A DNA stretch of 64,000 nt from Chryseobacterium sp. OV279 (GCF_900128945.1 NZ_FQUD01000004.1:496001-560000); one strand, 5' to 3'; shown: positions 16,167 to 24,650, numbered from the stretch's first letter. A program made the numbers and translations. The notes: generated by a model from the sequence alone, not told the origin.

Positions 16167-16484
16167 ATGCCTGATTTTAAACTGATTTATACAGATATAA
16201 TCAATGAAAAATTTCCGGAGAAAATAAACAATCCGGTGATCAGAAATAAGCTGAATGCTCTTCATACGGCATCCGATATTTTAAAATTCAATGCCCTGAT
16301 CTTTGGCCAGGCCACCTACAGCATTGAATGTAAAAGTCAGAGGCTCCGTTCTTATGATGAACCTTCCGTCCGTGAAATTCTCAATTATCAAAAGAAAAAC
16401 AGGCTCACGAATACAGAAACTGCCAATCATTTCAAAACCAGCCGGAATACGATTGCCCGATGGAAATCTGTGTATAAACTGTAG
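16167..16484 (+). CDS. HTH-domain protein (105 aa), partner of the preceding gene
   Basis: A 105-residue protein whose last 45 residues form a homeodomain-like HTH (PSVREILNYQKKNRLTNTET, then AANHFKTSRNTIARWKSVYK). The N-terminal half (INEKFPEKINNPVIRNKLNA) has no recognised family. It resembles the C-terminal HTH of the preceding gene in the ending xNTIARWK / KTTLYKW. It begins 2 bp after the previous stop, so the two are almost certainly cotranscribed and may act together. The specific function is not known. Confidence 0.7.
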   Translation: MPDFKLIYTDIINEKFPEKINNPVIRNKLNALHTASDILKFNALIFGQATYSIECKSQRLRSYDEPSVREILNYQKKNRLTNTETANHFKTSRNTIARWKSVYKL

Positions 16485-16579
16485 TCTTTTTTATCTTAAT
16501 TCCGCATCCTGATCTGTTTCCTGTCTATTCTAAGTGTTTATTTGTAAGATGTTGATTGATTGTGAGTTTTACTACTCGT

Positions 16580-16635
16580 GCGTAGTATTGCGTAGGCTGT
16601 TTTTATTTGAAATGCTATTATGGATGATATTTTTG
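16580..16635 (+). promoter_or_regulatory. Candidate operator-promoter, copy 3 (upstream of secreted repeat protein)
   Basis: GCGTAGTATTGCGTAG (16580-16595), identical to copy 2, followed after 32 nt by TATTTTTG (16628-16635). A TTTG at 16606-16609 is 18 nt upstream of the -7 element. The upstream bases ACTACTCGTGC add an inverted CTAC/GTAG half. The coding start lies 52 nt downstream. Confidence 0.65.
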
Positions 16636-16687
16636 CGTTGGCTGAAAAGTCAGTTTAAAACATAACAAACATAATTATTTCGAAACG

Positions 16688-18487
16688 ATGGAAACAAATT
16701 CTACAACAGCAAAAATCAAAGTTTTGCTTCTGGCGCTGATTTTGGTTTTTGGACAGTTCTATTCACAGATTCAGAACGGCGCAGTCGGGATCAATACTTC
16801 TTCACCCAATTCAAACTCGGTGCTGGATGTGGTCTCAGGAAACAACAATAAAGGAATACTTATTCCCCGTCTCACGGAAAACCAGAGAAATGCCATTATC
16901 ATTAACCGGCCACAGGATGACGGTCTTACTATTTACAATACTACGGAAGACTGTTTTAATTACTGGAGCCTTGCCGATGATGAATGGAAAAGTGTCTGCG
17001 GACAGCTGGGAAAAGCCGTGTTTACGGTTGACTGTTCCAACACGACAGTAATGGGGACGTATGTGAAAGGAAGAGAGCTAACTAATTCAAACTATCTTAA
17101 TATTTCTGTTAATGTGACTAAAATAGGAAATTACACCATTTCAGGAACTACGATCAACGGATACAATTTTTACGGAACGGGAACATTTCTGAATACGGGC
17201 GTTCAAACCATCCAAATTGCCGGACAAGGCACTCCTCAGAATGTTCAGACGGATGATGTGTCGCTGACAGCTAACGGAAATGATGTGACCTGTACACCTG
17301 CTGTATCTGTTAATGTTCTAAGCCCTGCAGGAAGTTATACCATGAGTTGTGGAAGTGCTGTCGCGAATGGCGTGTATAAAGTGGGAACAGCTCTTAATTC
17401 TTCCAATACGATTACATTACCCATCAATGTTTCTTCATTGGGAAGTTATACCATTACAACCAATACGGTGGATGGAATTTCATTCAGAGGTTCAGGTACA
17501 TTTACTTCGACGGGAAACCAAAATATAACCCTGGGCGGAACGGGAACGCCTTCTTCTACTGCGGTGAAAACCATTACCATTACTTCAGACAGTCAGGGCG
17601 GTGTTCCTACAACATGTAATGTGAGTATCATCGTAGTGGTTCCTAAAAAAACAGTGCTCCACATAGGCCTGGAATCAGCTTACGGATACAGCGCTTTTAC
17701 AGGACCTTCCAGAAGTCTTATGGATTCTCCGACCAACTTTGGAACTACCGCTTCCAGTATTGTAAAGTATGAAGGCTTTACGCATACCTCTCTTGGGAAC
17801 TCACCCTCTTCAGCGTCACTTCAGGCAGCTCTGAATGCTAAACCGGATATTGTCATTATTGGATATAATTATACGCCGAATGCTACTGAAGCAGGTTATA
17901 TAGCTTCTTATCTCAATAAAAAAGGAATTGTCATTGCGCTTACCGATGATACGGGAACCGCACAGAATTTATTCAGAGGAATATTTTCAGATCCTACCAT
18001 TTCAGCGTCCAACGGATCGGGAGCAGGATCGGTCTATGCACTTTCCAATACGGATGATCCAATATTGAATGGTCCTTTCGGAGATGTAAGAGGGAAAAAC
18101 TGGGGTGAAGACGCTTCTACAACGGTCAATATTTCAGGCCTTACCAGCGGATTTATTCCTTACAGTTATGCACAGCCGATTAACAATGCTACAGCAAGAA
18201 CCGGTATTTCCGGACTGAGAAGCAGTAACGTGAGCTTTATATGGTTTGGAGACGGAGGTTTCTTAAGTAATGAAAATGCAAACGGAAATCCTTATTCAAG
18301 CAATACCATTGAGCCTTTTGTTGCACCAAGCTCAGGCGGATATTTCCCTGTTCAGAAAGCAACCTACGGATCTGCAGGAAATGGCTATTCAGCGGGAGGA
18401 ATGCAGGTGCAAAACTCTATACTGTTTGCGAATATGATCGCATGGGCAGTTAAGCAGGCAGAATTCAGCGGAATTAATACACAGTAA
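16688..18487 (+). CDS. Secreted repeat protein with C-terminal GATase/ThuA-like domain
   Basis: A 599-residue exported protein. The signal peptide (residues 1-26, ending FGQFYSQ) leads into a short 'structural/tail-fibre-like' segment (GAVGINTSSPNSNSVLDVVS and GILIPRLTENQRNAI) found at the start of many Chryseobacterium surface proteins. Two related repeats of about 100 residues follow (roughly 115-213 and 214-315), each carrying a GNYTISGTTINGYNFYGTGTF- or GSYTITTNTVDGISFRGSGT-type core. The C-terminal half (from KTVLHIGLESAYGY to NMIAWAVKQ) looks like a Rossmann/amidotransferase-like fold (LQAALNAKPDIVIIGYNY). No T9SS C-terminal domain is seen. Function unknown; an outer-surface binding or matrix role is inferred. 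It ends at a strong terminator. Confidence 0.75.
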   Translation: METNSTTAKIKVLLLALILVFGQFYSQIQNGAVGINTSSPNSNSVLDVVSGNNNKGILIPRLTENQRNAIIINRPQDDGLTIYNTTEDCFNYWSLADDEWKSVCGQLGKAVFTVDCSNTTVMGTYVKGRELTNSNYLNISVNVTKIGNYTISGTTINGYNFYGTGTFLNTGVQTIQIAGQGTPQNVQTDDVSLTANGNDVTCTPAVSVNVLSPAGSYTMSCGSAVANGVYKVGTALNSSNTITLPINVSSLGSYTITTNTVDGISFRGSGTFTSTGNQNITLGGTGTPSSTAVKTITITSDSQGGVPTTCNVSIIVVVPKKTVLHIGLESAYGYSAFTGPSRSLMDSPTNFGTTASSIVKYEGFTHTSLGNSPSSASLQAALNAKPDIVIIGYNYTPNATEAGYIASYLNKKGIVIALTDDTGTAQNLFRGIFSDPTISASNGSGAGSVYALSNTDDPILNGPFGDVRGKNWGEDASTTVNISGLTSGFIPYSYAQPINNATARTGISGLRSSNVSFIWFGDGGFLSNENANGNPYSSNTIEPFVAPSSGGYFPVQKATYGSAGNGYSAGGMQVQNSILFANMIAWAVKQAEFSGINTQ

Positions 18488-18509
18488 TAAAAAGAAATTC
18501 TTAAAATGG

Positions 18510-18542
18510 GCTGCGGCATGGTGAAACCATGCCGCAGCTTTT
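18510..18542. terminator. Strong bidirectional hairpin terminator
   Basis: GCTGCGGCATGGT and ACCATGCCGCAGC make a 13-bp perfect stem around GAA, followed by TTTTATTTTAT on the plus strand. It lies between two convergent genes. The minus-strand side has a weaker A/T run, so it mainly serves the secreted protein. Confidence 0.88.
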
Positions 18543-18888
18543 ATTTTATATGCTTTTTAACCTCTTCTGTGAGTTCTAAAATAGTTTCGACTGGCAAATC
18601 TTCTTCCATATTGATCAGAAGGATTTTAAACTTCTTTCTGCCATCCTGGATCAGGAGTGGATGATCAAGTCTGTCACCATGATAAAAACTGACGTAATGC
18701 TGTTTGTACTTTTTGCTATAGTAGAGATAACACAGCATTTTCTTTTTATACTTAAAGAAGGGGAGTCCGAAACTTAATGTCTCTGTAATGTGTTCCGTAT
18801 CAGATTCGAGGATCTTTTTTCGTAAAAACAAAAGAGTACTTCTTTCAGGCTCGTCAATTCTGTAGAAGTACTCTTGTATGGGATTCAT
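18541..18888 (-). CDS. DUF1801 domain protein
   Basis: A 115-residue soluble protein matching DUF1801 (YdhG-like): PIQEYFYRIDEPERSTLLFL, then TLSFGLPFFKYKKKMLCYLY, and ending LPVETILELTEEVKKHIK. Members of this fold have been linked to iron or small-ligand binding, but no function is established. It is the last gene of a minus-strand unit after the ABC exporter (26-bp gap), so it may be cotranscribed. The stop sits at the base of the shared terminator. Confidence 0.85.
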   Translation of the reverse strand: MNPIQEYFYRIDEPERSTLLFLRKKILESDTEHITETLSFGLPFFKYKKKMLCYLYYSKKYKQHYVSFYHGDRLDHPLLIQDGRKKFKILLINMEEDLPVETILELTEEVKKHIK

Positions 18889-18914
18889 TTAAATGAATTT
18901 AATTCAATAAACGA

Positions 18915-20747
18915 TTAGTCAAAATTTTGCAGCTCTACCAGCTTGTGGTACATGCCTTTCTTAGCGATAAGATCGTGGTGTGTTCCCTGTTCCACTACAA
19001 TTCCTTTCTCCATTACTACGATCCAGTCTGCTTTTTGGATTGTTGAAAGTCTGTGTGCAATCACCAGGGATGTTCTGTTTTCCATCATTTTATCCAAGGC
19101 GTCCTGAACAAATCTTTCAGATTCCGTATCCAGTGCAGAAGTAGCTTCATCGAGGATCATTACCGGAGGATTTTTCAATACTGCTCTGGCGATGGAAACC
19201 CTCTGTTTCTGACCTCCGGAAAGTTTATTTCCATCGTCACCGATATTAGAGTTGTATCCATCAGGAAGATTCGAAATAAAATTGTCAGCATTGGCAATTT
19301 TTGCCGCTTCGACTACTTCTTCTTTCGTCGCATCAGGTTTACCCATCAGGATATTGTTGTATACTGAATCATTGAACAGTACAGATTCCTGAGTTACCAT
19401 TCCCAGAAGCTGACGGTATTCTTTTAATTTTAAATGTTTAATGTCAACCCCGTCAATTAAAATCTGACCTTCATTCACATCATAGAATCTTGCCAAAAGG
19501 TTAGCAATAGTTGTTTTTCCACTTCCACTCTGGCCTACAAGGGCGATGGTTTTTCCTTTCGGAATGATCAGTGAGAAGTTTTTAAGGATCACATTATCTT
19601 TATCGTAATAGAATCCAATGTTTTTGAATTCGATCTGATTGCTTAAGGTAGAGATAGAAATAGGTTCTGCAATTTCTTCCACTTTTAGATCATAATCAAG
19701 AACTTCAGCTACTCTTTCCAAACTTGCCATACCTCCCTGGATGGAAGAAATCGCACTGGAAAGCTTTTTCGCCGGGTCAAGAATCTGGAAGAACATTCCG
19801 ATGAATACCAAGAAAGCCTGAGGTTTCATCGTTTGATCCTCTAAAATTTGTGTTCCCGCATACCATGTAATGATAAGAATAGTAATAGAACCAAGGAATT
19901 CGCTCATAGGTGATGCCAATTCTCTTCTTCTACTCATATCGATCGCATAGTTCTGCCAGTTGGTAGTTGTTTCGTTGAATCTGTTTTTAAGGATCTTATC
20001 TGCATTAAAGATCTTGATGACCTTAGACGACTTCAATGTTTCGTCTACCAAGGAGAAAAGATTTCCAAGTTCAGCCTGAGCAAAATGAGCCTGTTTTTTC
20101 AAACTTTTTCCGGTCCATGAAATCAGCCAGCCCATAATCGGGAAAACAAGTAGTGAGAATAAGGTAAGCTGAGGAGACAGTAAAAATAGTGCGATCAATG
20201 AAGAGATGATCATAAACGGAGCATTGATAATATCTACCAAAACCCCCATGATTCCACCTTCTACACCTCCGATGTCATTGGAAATTCTTGACATCATATC
20301 TCCCTTTCTCTGTTCTGTAAAGAAAGAAACCGGAAGTTGAAGAAATTTATTATACATCGCCGTACGAAGATCCTTTGTAATTCCTACTCGGTAATTTACC
20401 AATAGGAAAGACCCGATGTACCTGAAAATATTTCTTAATAAAAATGAAACTCCTGTGATGGCACAAAGAACAGCCAATACATAAACGGCACCGTGCTGGT
20501 CTATCTGTATCTGTACAAAATAGTACGCTTTATCTTTTATATAATTGAAATAGTCGCCGAAAGCTCCGCTCCATACCGGCTCTTTACCCTGTTTTTCAAT
20601 CGTACCGAACATTAATCCCAAAATAGGAAGCATGGTTCCTACCGATAAGATATTGAGTAAGGAGTACAGAATATTGAAAAACATACTTCCGAAAAGGTAT
20701 TTTTGATGCGGTTTCGCGAAATAAAGTATTCTTTGTAATGGTTTCAT
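18915..20747 (-). CDS. ABC exporter, fused permease and ATPase (MsbA-like)
   Basis: A 610-residue half-transporter. Six membrane helices lie in residues ~15-330 (FFNILYSLLNILSVGTMLP, YVLAVLCAITGVSFLL, FMIISSLIALFLLSP, and others). The ATPase domain follows from about residue 365, with Walker A GQSGSGKTT, ABC signature LSGGQKQRVSIARA, Walker B VMILDEATSALD and the His-loop VIAHRLSTI. This arrangement fits MsbA/LipA exporters, which flip lipid A or other lipophilic substrates across the inner membrane; the substrate here is not determined. It precedes the DUF1801 gene on the same strand. Confidence 0.93.
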   Translation of the reverse strand: MKPLQRILYFAKPHQKYLFGSMFFNILYSLLNILSVGTMLPILGLMFGTIEKQGKEPVWSGAFGDYFNYIKDKAYYFVQIQIDQHGAVYVLAVLCAITGVSFLLRNIFRYIGSFLLVNYRVGITKDLRTAMYNKFLQLPVSFFTEQRKGDMMSRISNDIGGVEGGIMGVLVDIINAPFMIISSLIALFLLSPQLTLFSLLVFPIMGWLISWTGKSLKKQAHFAQAELGNLFSLVDETLKSSKVIKIFNADKILKNRFNETTTNWQNYAIDMSRRRELASPMSEFLGSITILIITWYAGTQILEDQTMKPQAFLVFIGMFFQILDPAKKLSSAISSIQGGMASLERVAEVLDYDLKVEEIAEPISISTLSNQIEFKNIGFYYDKDNVILKNFSLIIPKGKTIALVGQSGSGKTTIANLLARFYDVNEGQILIDGVDIKHLKLKEYRQLLGMVTQESVLFNDSVYNNILMGKPDATKEEVVEAAKIANADNFISNLPDGYNSNIGDDGNKLSGGQKQRVSIARAVLKNPPVMILDEATSALDTESERFVQDALDKMMENRTSLVIAHRLSTIQKADWIVVMEKGIVVEQGTHHDLIAKKGMYHKLVELQNFD

Positions 20748-20849
20748 TCAATGAAAAATTGGATAGCAAAATTACGTAAAATTAAAGGAAAAGACGTTCT
20801 TAATCCTGTTTTACTTTAATTAATATGTTTCAATCGGACCTATTTTGTT

Positions 20850-20861
20850 ACAAACGTTTGT
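20850..20861. promoter_or_regulatory. 12-bp palindrome ACAAACGTTTGT upstream of the ABC exporter
   Basis: A perfect 12-bp palindrome, 103 bp upstream of the exporter start. It could be a dimeric operator. There is no other copy that I noticed and no known match, so this is speculative. Confidence 0.25.
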
Positions 20862-20895
20862 TTAATTTTATATCACTTAGGGATTATAGGCTAAA

Positions 20896-20923
20896 GAAAA
20901 AACCGCCATTCCGGCGGTTTTTA
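20896..20923 (-). terminator. Intrinsic terminator after M28 peptidase
   Basis: AACCGCC and GGCGGTT pair around a five-base loop, with A and T runs on both sides. On the minus strand the U-run follows the stem, about 17 bp after the peptidase stop. Confidence 0.85.
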
Positions 20924-20936
20924 TGATTATATTTCT

Positions 20937-21857
20937 TTAAAATTTTACTTTGTCATTATATTTTGGAGCAAAATTCTTAGGATTTAATTTTTCAAGAGTT
21001 TTTCCCACATTGTTGATAATACCGGTTAAATTATCAAAATCCACCACACTCACATCATCACTTTCATTATGGTAATGCGAAGCTTTCGTCATATCAACCG
21101 TTGAGAATGAATGCGCAATAATTTTCTTCTTCACAAAACTTACATTGTCTGATCTGTAGAATAATTTTTGTGCTGCGTAAGGGTCCGGGTTTATTTTTAA
21201 ACCGTTGGCGGCATATTGATTAAATAGTTCATCAAAATCTGAAAACTCGTCGCCGGTCATAAAAAGAGCATTCTTTCCGAATTGAGATTCTGTAGCGACC
21301 ATTTCAAAGTTGAAAAGTGCGGTCATATTATTATAGATCTTATCCAGATTGGCATCCGTAGAAATCGCTTTGGATCCCAGCATTCCTTTTTCTTCTCCAT
21401 TAAAGGCCATGAACACCATTGAGAATTCAGGTTTTTTGTTTTTGAAATAATCGGCAATACCTGCTAAAGTGGCAATTCCGCTTGCATCATCATCTGCACC
21501 ATTATAGATATTATCTCCGGTTTTGTCACTTGTCCCGATGTGATCGAAATGACCTGAGAATCCCAGATACTTATCCGTTTTCCCTTTTTTAACCCCGCAT
21601 ACGTTGTAGACTTTCTTTCCTTCATATTCAAAAGGAATCAGGTAAGAATTTCCTGTACAGTAGTCAAGTTTATTTTCTTTAAAAAGCTTTGCAATATATT
21701 CTGCTGCCTTGTCATTTTCCGGAGTTCCGATCTCACGGCCTTTCATTTCGTCTGAAGCCAGTGTAGAAAGGATGGTGGTTACTCTTTCTTTTGAAACTTC
21801 CTGTGCCAGCGTAAATACGGAGCAGAAGGACAGGGCAAGGTAGGTTAGTTTTTTCAT
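20937..21857 (-). CDS. M28 family zinc aminopeptidase, exported
   Basis: A 306-residue peptidase with a signal peptide (MKKLTYLALSFCSVFTLAQE). It carries the M28 di-zinc pattern in order: FSGHFDHIGTSD (His/Asp), IYNGADDDASGIATL (bridging Asp), FMAFNGEEKGMLGS (catalytic Glu pair), and a final His in ASHYHNESDDVSVV. An N-terminal helical stretch (ATILSTLASDEMKGREIGTP) is the familiar M28 opening. It should cleave N-terminal residues from peptides in the periplasm. It stands alone between terminators. Confidence 0.93.
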   Translation of the reverse strand: MKKLTYLALSFCSVFTLAQEVSKERVTTILSTLASDEMKGREIGTPENDKAAEYIAKLFKENKLDYCTGNSYLIPFEYEGKKVYNVCGVKKGKTDKYLGFSGHFDHIGTSDKTGDNIYNGADDDASGIATLAGIADYFKNKKPEFSMVFMAFNGEEKGMLGSKAISTDANLDKIYNNMTALFNFEMVATESQFGKNALFMTGDEFSDFDELFNQYAANGLKINPDPYAAQKLFYRSDNVSFVKKKIIAHSFSTVDMTKASHYHNESDDVSVVDFDNLTGIINNVGKTLEKLNPKNFAPKYNDKVKF

Positions 21858-22179
21858 TATAGATACAATTTAATAGGATCAGTCGTATTCTTAACGGAAA
21901 TGTTGCATGAAATGGTATAAATTAATCAGACAGGAATGCATTTCAACCATTAAGATACTTAAGATCTAATGCGAAATTAAGTAAATCATTTAATTTTTAA
22001 AACATTTTCAGACTTTCAGTTGATATTCACACCGATACTATTTCAAAAAAGACTCTGTCACACTGAGCGGAGTCGAAGTGTGTGTCAATTTAATTATGAA
22101 AATCAAAACGGTTTATATAATGACTACAAAAAAAACAGCTCCTTTCGGAACTGTTCTCACTCAAAAAATCGTTGTAAGG
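21858..22179. other. 322-bp non-coding gap with one dispersed hairpin repeat
   Basis: Only AT-rich filler and the repeat at 22056-22083 were seen. The small plus-strand reading frames here have no family likeness and run into the DUF4293 gene. Confidence 0.6.
22056..22083. repeat. Dispersed hairpin repeat with core CTGAGCGGAGTCGAAG, copy 1
   Basis: TGTCA, then CACA / TGTG arms enclosing CTGAGCGGAGTCGAAG. A second copy in inverted orientation lies at 35027-35054 with different but still complementary arms. Confidence 0.7.
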
Positions 22180-22569
22180 CTATCGAAGTCGGTCTACAGA
22201 TTTTACGAGCCTCTCATCTCTGCGGATCAATACGTTTGCAATAAGCAGACATATGATTGCAATCAATGGGAAAACCGGCTCAATACCCTTCTCAGGAATC
22301 TGAATTCCTCCGGATAAGTTTAGTAACCAGTACGCCAATACACCAATCAACAAAGCGTTTATAACGATGCTGAACGTATTCAGCATAATTTGTCTTTTTC
22401 TGTTTTTGAAACTGAAAATACTTAATGCACCTGCCAAAACAAGGGCAATACAACTGATATCAATCACCGGAATATTGCCGAAAACGTCAACATCCTGTCC
22501 TGTAACGAAAAGGGAAACAGCAGCCAAAACCGCCAAAAGAGTCCATATAGTCTGTATTCTCTGTAACAT
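22180..22569 (-). CDS. DUF4293 integral membrane protein
   Basis: A 129-residue protein with four hydrophobic segments (TIWTLLAVLAAVSLFVTG, PVIDISCIALVLAGALSIFS, MLNTFSIVINALLIGVLAYW, PVFPLIAIICLLIANVLI) matching the small DUF4293 family that is typical of Bacteroidota and often lies beside rho. It starts with MLQRIQTIWT, the usual opening. It is divergent from rho with a 145-bp gap carrying the rho promoter. The function is unknown. Confidence 0.88.
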   Translation of the reverse strand: MLQRIQTIWTLLAVLAAVSLFVTGQDVDVFGNIPVIDISCIALVLAGALSIFSFKNRKRQIMLNTFSIVINALLIGVLAYWLLNLSGGIQIPEKGIEPVFPLIAIICLLIANVLIRRDERLVKSVDRLR

Positions 22570-22603
22570 TGATTCTTAAATACCTGGCAAAAATAACATA
22601 AAT

Positions 22604-22634
22604 TTTGCACAATTCAAAAATTAGTGTAGATTTG
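22604..22634 (+). promoter_or_regulatory. rho promoter (TTTG-N19-TAGATTTG)
   Basis: TTTG (22604-22607) and TAGATTTG (22627-22634) are separated by 19 nt, a close match to the Bacteroidota consensus. The predicted leader is about 75 nt before the ATG at 22715, long enough for autoregulation of rho. Confidence 0.65.
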
Positions 22635-22714
22635 CATTATACATATGTACTTGAAAACAAAAGTCACCGGACTTACTTTTCTTACTCACAATTAATTACA
22701 TTTTTACATTAAGT

Positions 22715-24592
22715 ATGTTTAACATAGAAACGTTAAGGTCAAAATCCGTAACGGAACTGACTAAAATCTTAAAAGATTTAGGCGTTAAAGTTGCTAGAAA
22801 CAGCAATGATAATGATAAGATCTTTGCCGTTCTTGACTTTCAGGCTTCTAACCCTAAAGTTGCAAAAGATTATTTCAACGCCACAGAAACCAGCATGGAT
22901 ACTGAAGAAAAACCGGCAGACAAACCTGCTAAGGCTCCTGTAAAAAAAGCAGCGCCTAAAAGACAACCTGCCAAACCAAGAGCAGAAGTAAAAGCACCAA
23001 CTGAAGAAAAACCACAGATTGAAGAGAAAGTAGAAGAAAAGGTGCCGGCTGCTGAAGAACCCAAACAGGAAGAACCTAAAGCTGAAACAGTTTCCACTCC
23101 TGAAGAAAACAATCAGGCACAAGCCAAGAAAAAAAGAAAAAGAGTAGTAGCCAATAACACTGGTACTACAGAAACTCCACAGGAAAGAGCAGAAGCTCCT
23201 AAAAATGCAGAACCTCAAGAATCTGCTCCATCTGAAGAAAAGCCTAATACTCCTCAAAATCAGGCCAGATCCCAACAAAGACAAAACAATCCGCAAAACA
23301 GCGGAAACCAACATAAGAACCCTAATCAGCATCAAAACCAAAATCAGGGTCAGAACCAAAATAATCCTAACCAACACCAGAATCCTAACCAGAATCAGAA
23401 TCCTAATCAAAATCAGCAAAGACAACACGCTGACAGAAATGAGGAGCATCATTCTGAACACAGAAAAGAATTCAGTTTCGATGGAATGGTAAGTATTGAA
23501 GGGGTTTTAGAAATCCTTCCGGATAACTACGGATTCCTTCGTTCATCTGATTTCAGTTATATTTCTTCTCCTGATGACGTATATGTTTCTACGGCACAGA
23601 TCAGAAATTTCGGTCTTAAAACCGGAGATACTGTTAAAGGAATTGTAAGACTTCCGAAAGAAGGAGAAAAATATTTTTCATTATTAAAACCTACGGAAGT
23701 AAACGGACGTGATCTTGCGTTCATCAAAGACCGTGTGGCATTTGAATATTTAACGCCGCTTTTCCCTGAAGAAAAATTTAATCTTACCGGAAACGGATCT
23801 ACGCTTTCAACAAGAATTGTAGATCTTTTTGCACCAATCGGAAAAGGACAGAGAGCCATGATCGTAGCCCAGCCTAAAACGGGTAAAACGATGTTGCTAA
23901 AAGATATCGCCAACTCTATTGCAGCCAATCACCCTGAAGTATATATGATGGTCCTTCTGATCGACGAACGTCCTGAAGAGGTTACCGATATGGAAAGAAG
24001 TGTAAATGCAGAAGTTATCGCCTCTACATTTGATGAAGCAGCTGACAAGCATGTAAAAGTGGCCAACCTTGTTTTAGCAAAAGCTCAGAGAATGGTAGAA
24101 TGCGGACATGATGTAGTGATCCTTCTTGACTCTATTACGAGATTAGCAAGAGCATACAACACGGTGACACCAGCATCAGGAAAAGTACTTTCCGGTGGGG
24201 TAGATGCCAATGCGCTTCACAAACCGAAAAGATTTTTCGGGGCGGCCAGAAAAATTGAGGGTGGTGGTTCATTAACCATCATTGCTACGGCACTTATCGA
24301 CACAGGTTCTAAAATGGACGAAGTGATCTTTGAAGAATTCAAAGGAACGGGTAACATGGAACTTCAGTTAGATAGAAAAATTGCCAACAGAAGAATTTAT
24401 CCTGCGATTGATCTTGTCTCTTCAAGCACGCGTAGAGACGACCTTCTCTTAGACGAAGTAACTTCTCAGAGAATGTGGATCTTCAGAAAATACCTTTCTG
24501 AGATGAATCCTGTAGAAGCAATGGAATTTGTAAACAAAAACATCAGAGGAACTTTAAATAACGAAGAATTCCTGATGTCTATGAATAAATAG
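22715..24592 (+). CDS. rho: Transcription termination factor Rho
   Basis: A 625-residue hexameric RNA-dependent ATPase. It has an N-terminal Rho_N helix bundle (residues ~1-45, SVTELTKILKDLGVKVAR), then a long low-complexity linker (about 60-255) changing from Lys/Pro/Glu-rich to Asn/Gln/His-rich, then the RNA-binding cold-shock-like domain (VSIEGVLEILPDNYGFLRSS). The ATPase core has Walker A AQPKTGKT (from residue 385), Walker B VVILLDSITRLARAYN and the R-loop (HKPKRFFGAARKIEGGGS). The length exceeds E. coli Rho by about 200 residues because of the insertion, a Bacteroidota trait. It is a single-gene unit with its own promoter and terminator. Confidence 0.97.
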   Translation: MFNIETLRSKSVTELTKILKDLGVKVARNSNDNDKIFAVLDFQASNPKVAKDYFNATETSMDTEEKPADKPAKAPVKKAAPKRQPAKPRAEVKAPTEEKPQIEEKVEEKVPAAEEPKQEEPKAETVSTPEENNQAQAKKKRKRVVANNTGTTETPQERAEAPKNAEPQESAPSEEKPNTPQNQARSQQRQNNPQNSGNQHKNPNQHQNQNQGQNQNNPNQHQNPNQNQNPNQNQQRQHADRNEEHHSEHRKEFSFDGMVSIEGVLEILPDNYGFLRSSDFSYISSPDDVYVSTAQIRNFGLKTGDTVKGIVRLPKEGEKYFSLLKPTEVNGRDLAFIKDRVAFEYLTPLFPEEKFNLTGNGSTLSTRIVDLFAPIGKGQRAMIVAQPKTGKTMLLKDIANSIAANHPEVYMMVLLIDERPEEVTDMERSVNAEVIASTFDEAADKHVKVANLVLAKAQRMVECGHDVVILLDSITRLARAYNTVTPASGKVLSGGVDANALHKPKRFFGAARKIEGGGSLTIIATALIDTGSKMDEVIFEEFKGTGNMELQLDRKIANRRIYPAIDLVSSSTRRDDLLLDEVTSQRMWIFRKYLSEMNPVEAMEFVNKNIRGTLNNEEFLMSMNK

Positions 24593-24611
24593 ATTAATTT
24601 AATTGTTGTTA

Positions 24612-24650
24612 AAAAAAGCACGGAAATCAGCGGATTTTCGTGCTTTTTTA
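24612..24650 (+). terminator. Intrinsic terminator after rho
   Basis: AAAAAGCACGGAAATC and GATTTTCGTGCTTTTT form a long stem (one G-U pair) with a four-base loop and a T-run. Confidence 0.9.

Noticed and set aside
15751..16484. Tandem HTH genes as part of an insertion sequence
   Set aside because: No transposase catalytic domain, terminal inverted repeats or target duplication were seen, and both genes have intact promoters and spacing.
16303..16512. Plus-strand 69-aa frame inside the second HTH gene
   Set aside because: Out-of-frame shadow of the HTH gene; no leader or domain.
22020..22317. Two small plus-strand reading frames (74 and 79 aa)
   Set aside because: They lie in a gap containing a dispersed repeat and run into the antisense of DUF4293. 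No family likeness or leader; the second overlaps DUF4293 by more than 130 bp.
22778..23461. Minus-strand 227-aa reading frame opposite rho
   Set aside because: An artefact of the Asn/Gln-rich rho linker, which leaves the opposite strand open. The protein is a hydrophobic Ile/Leu/Val/Phe run without a plausible fold.
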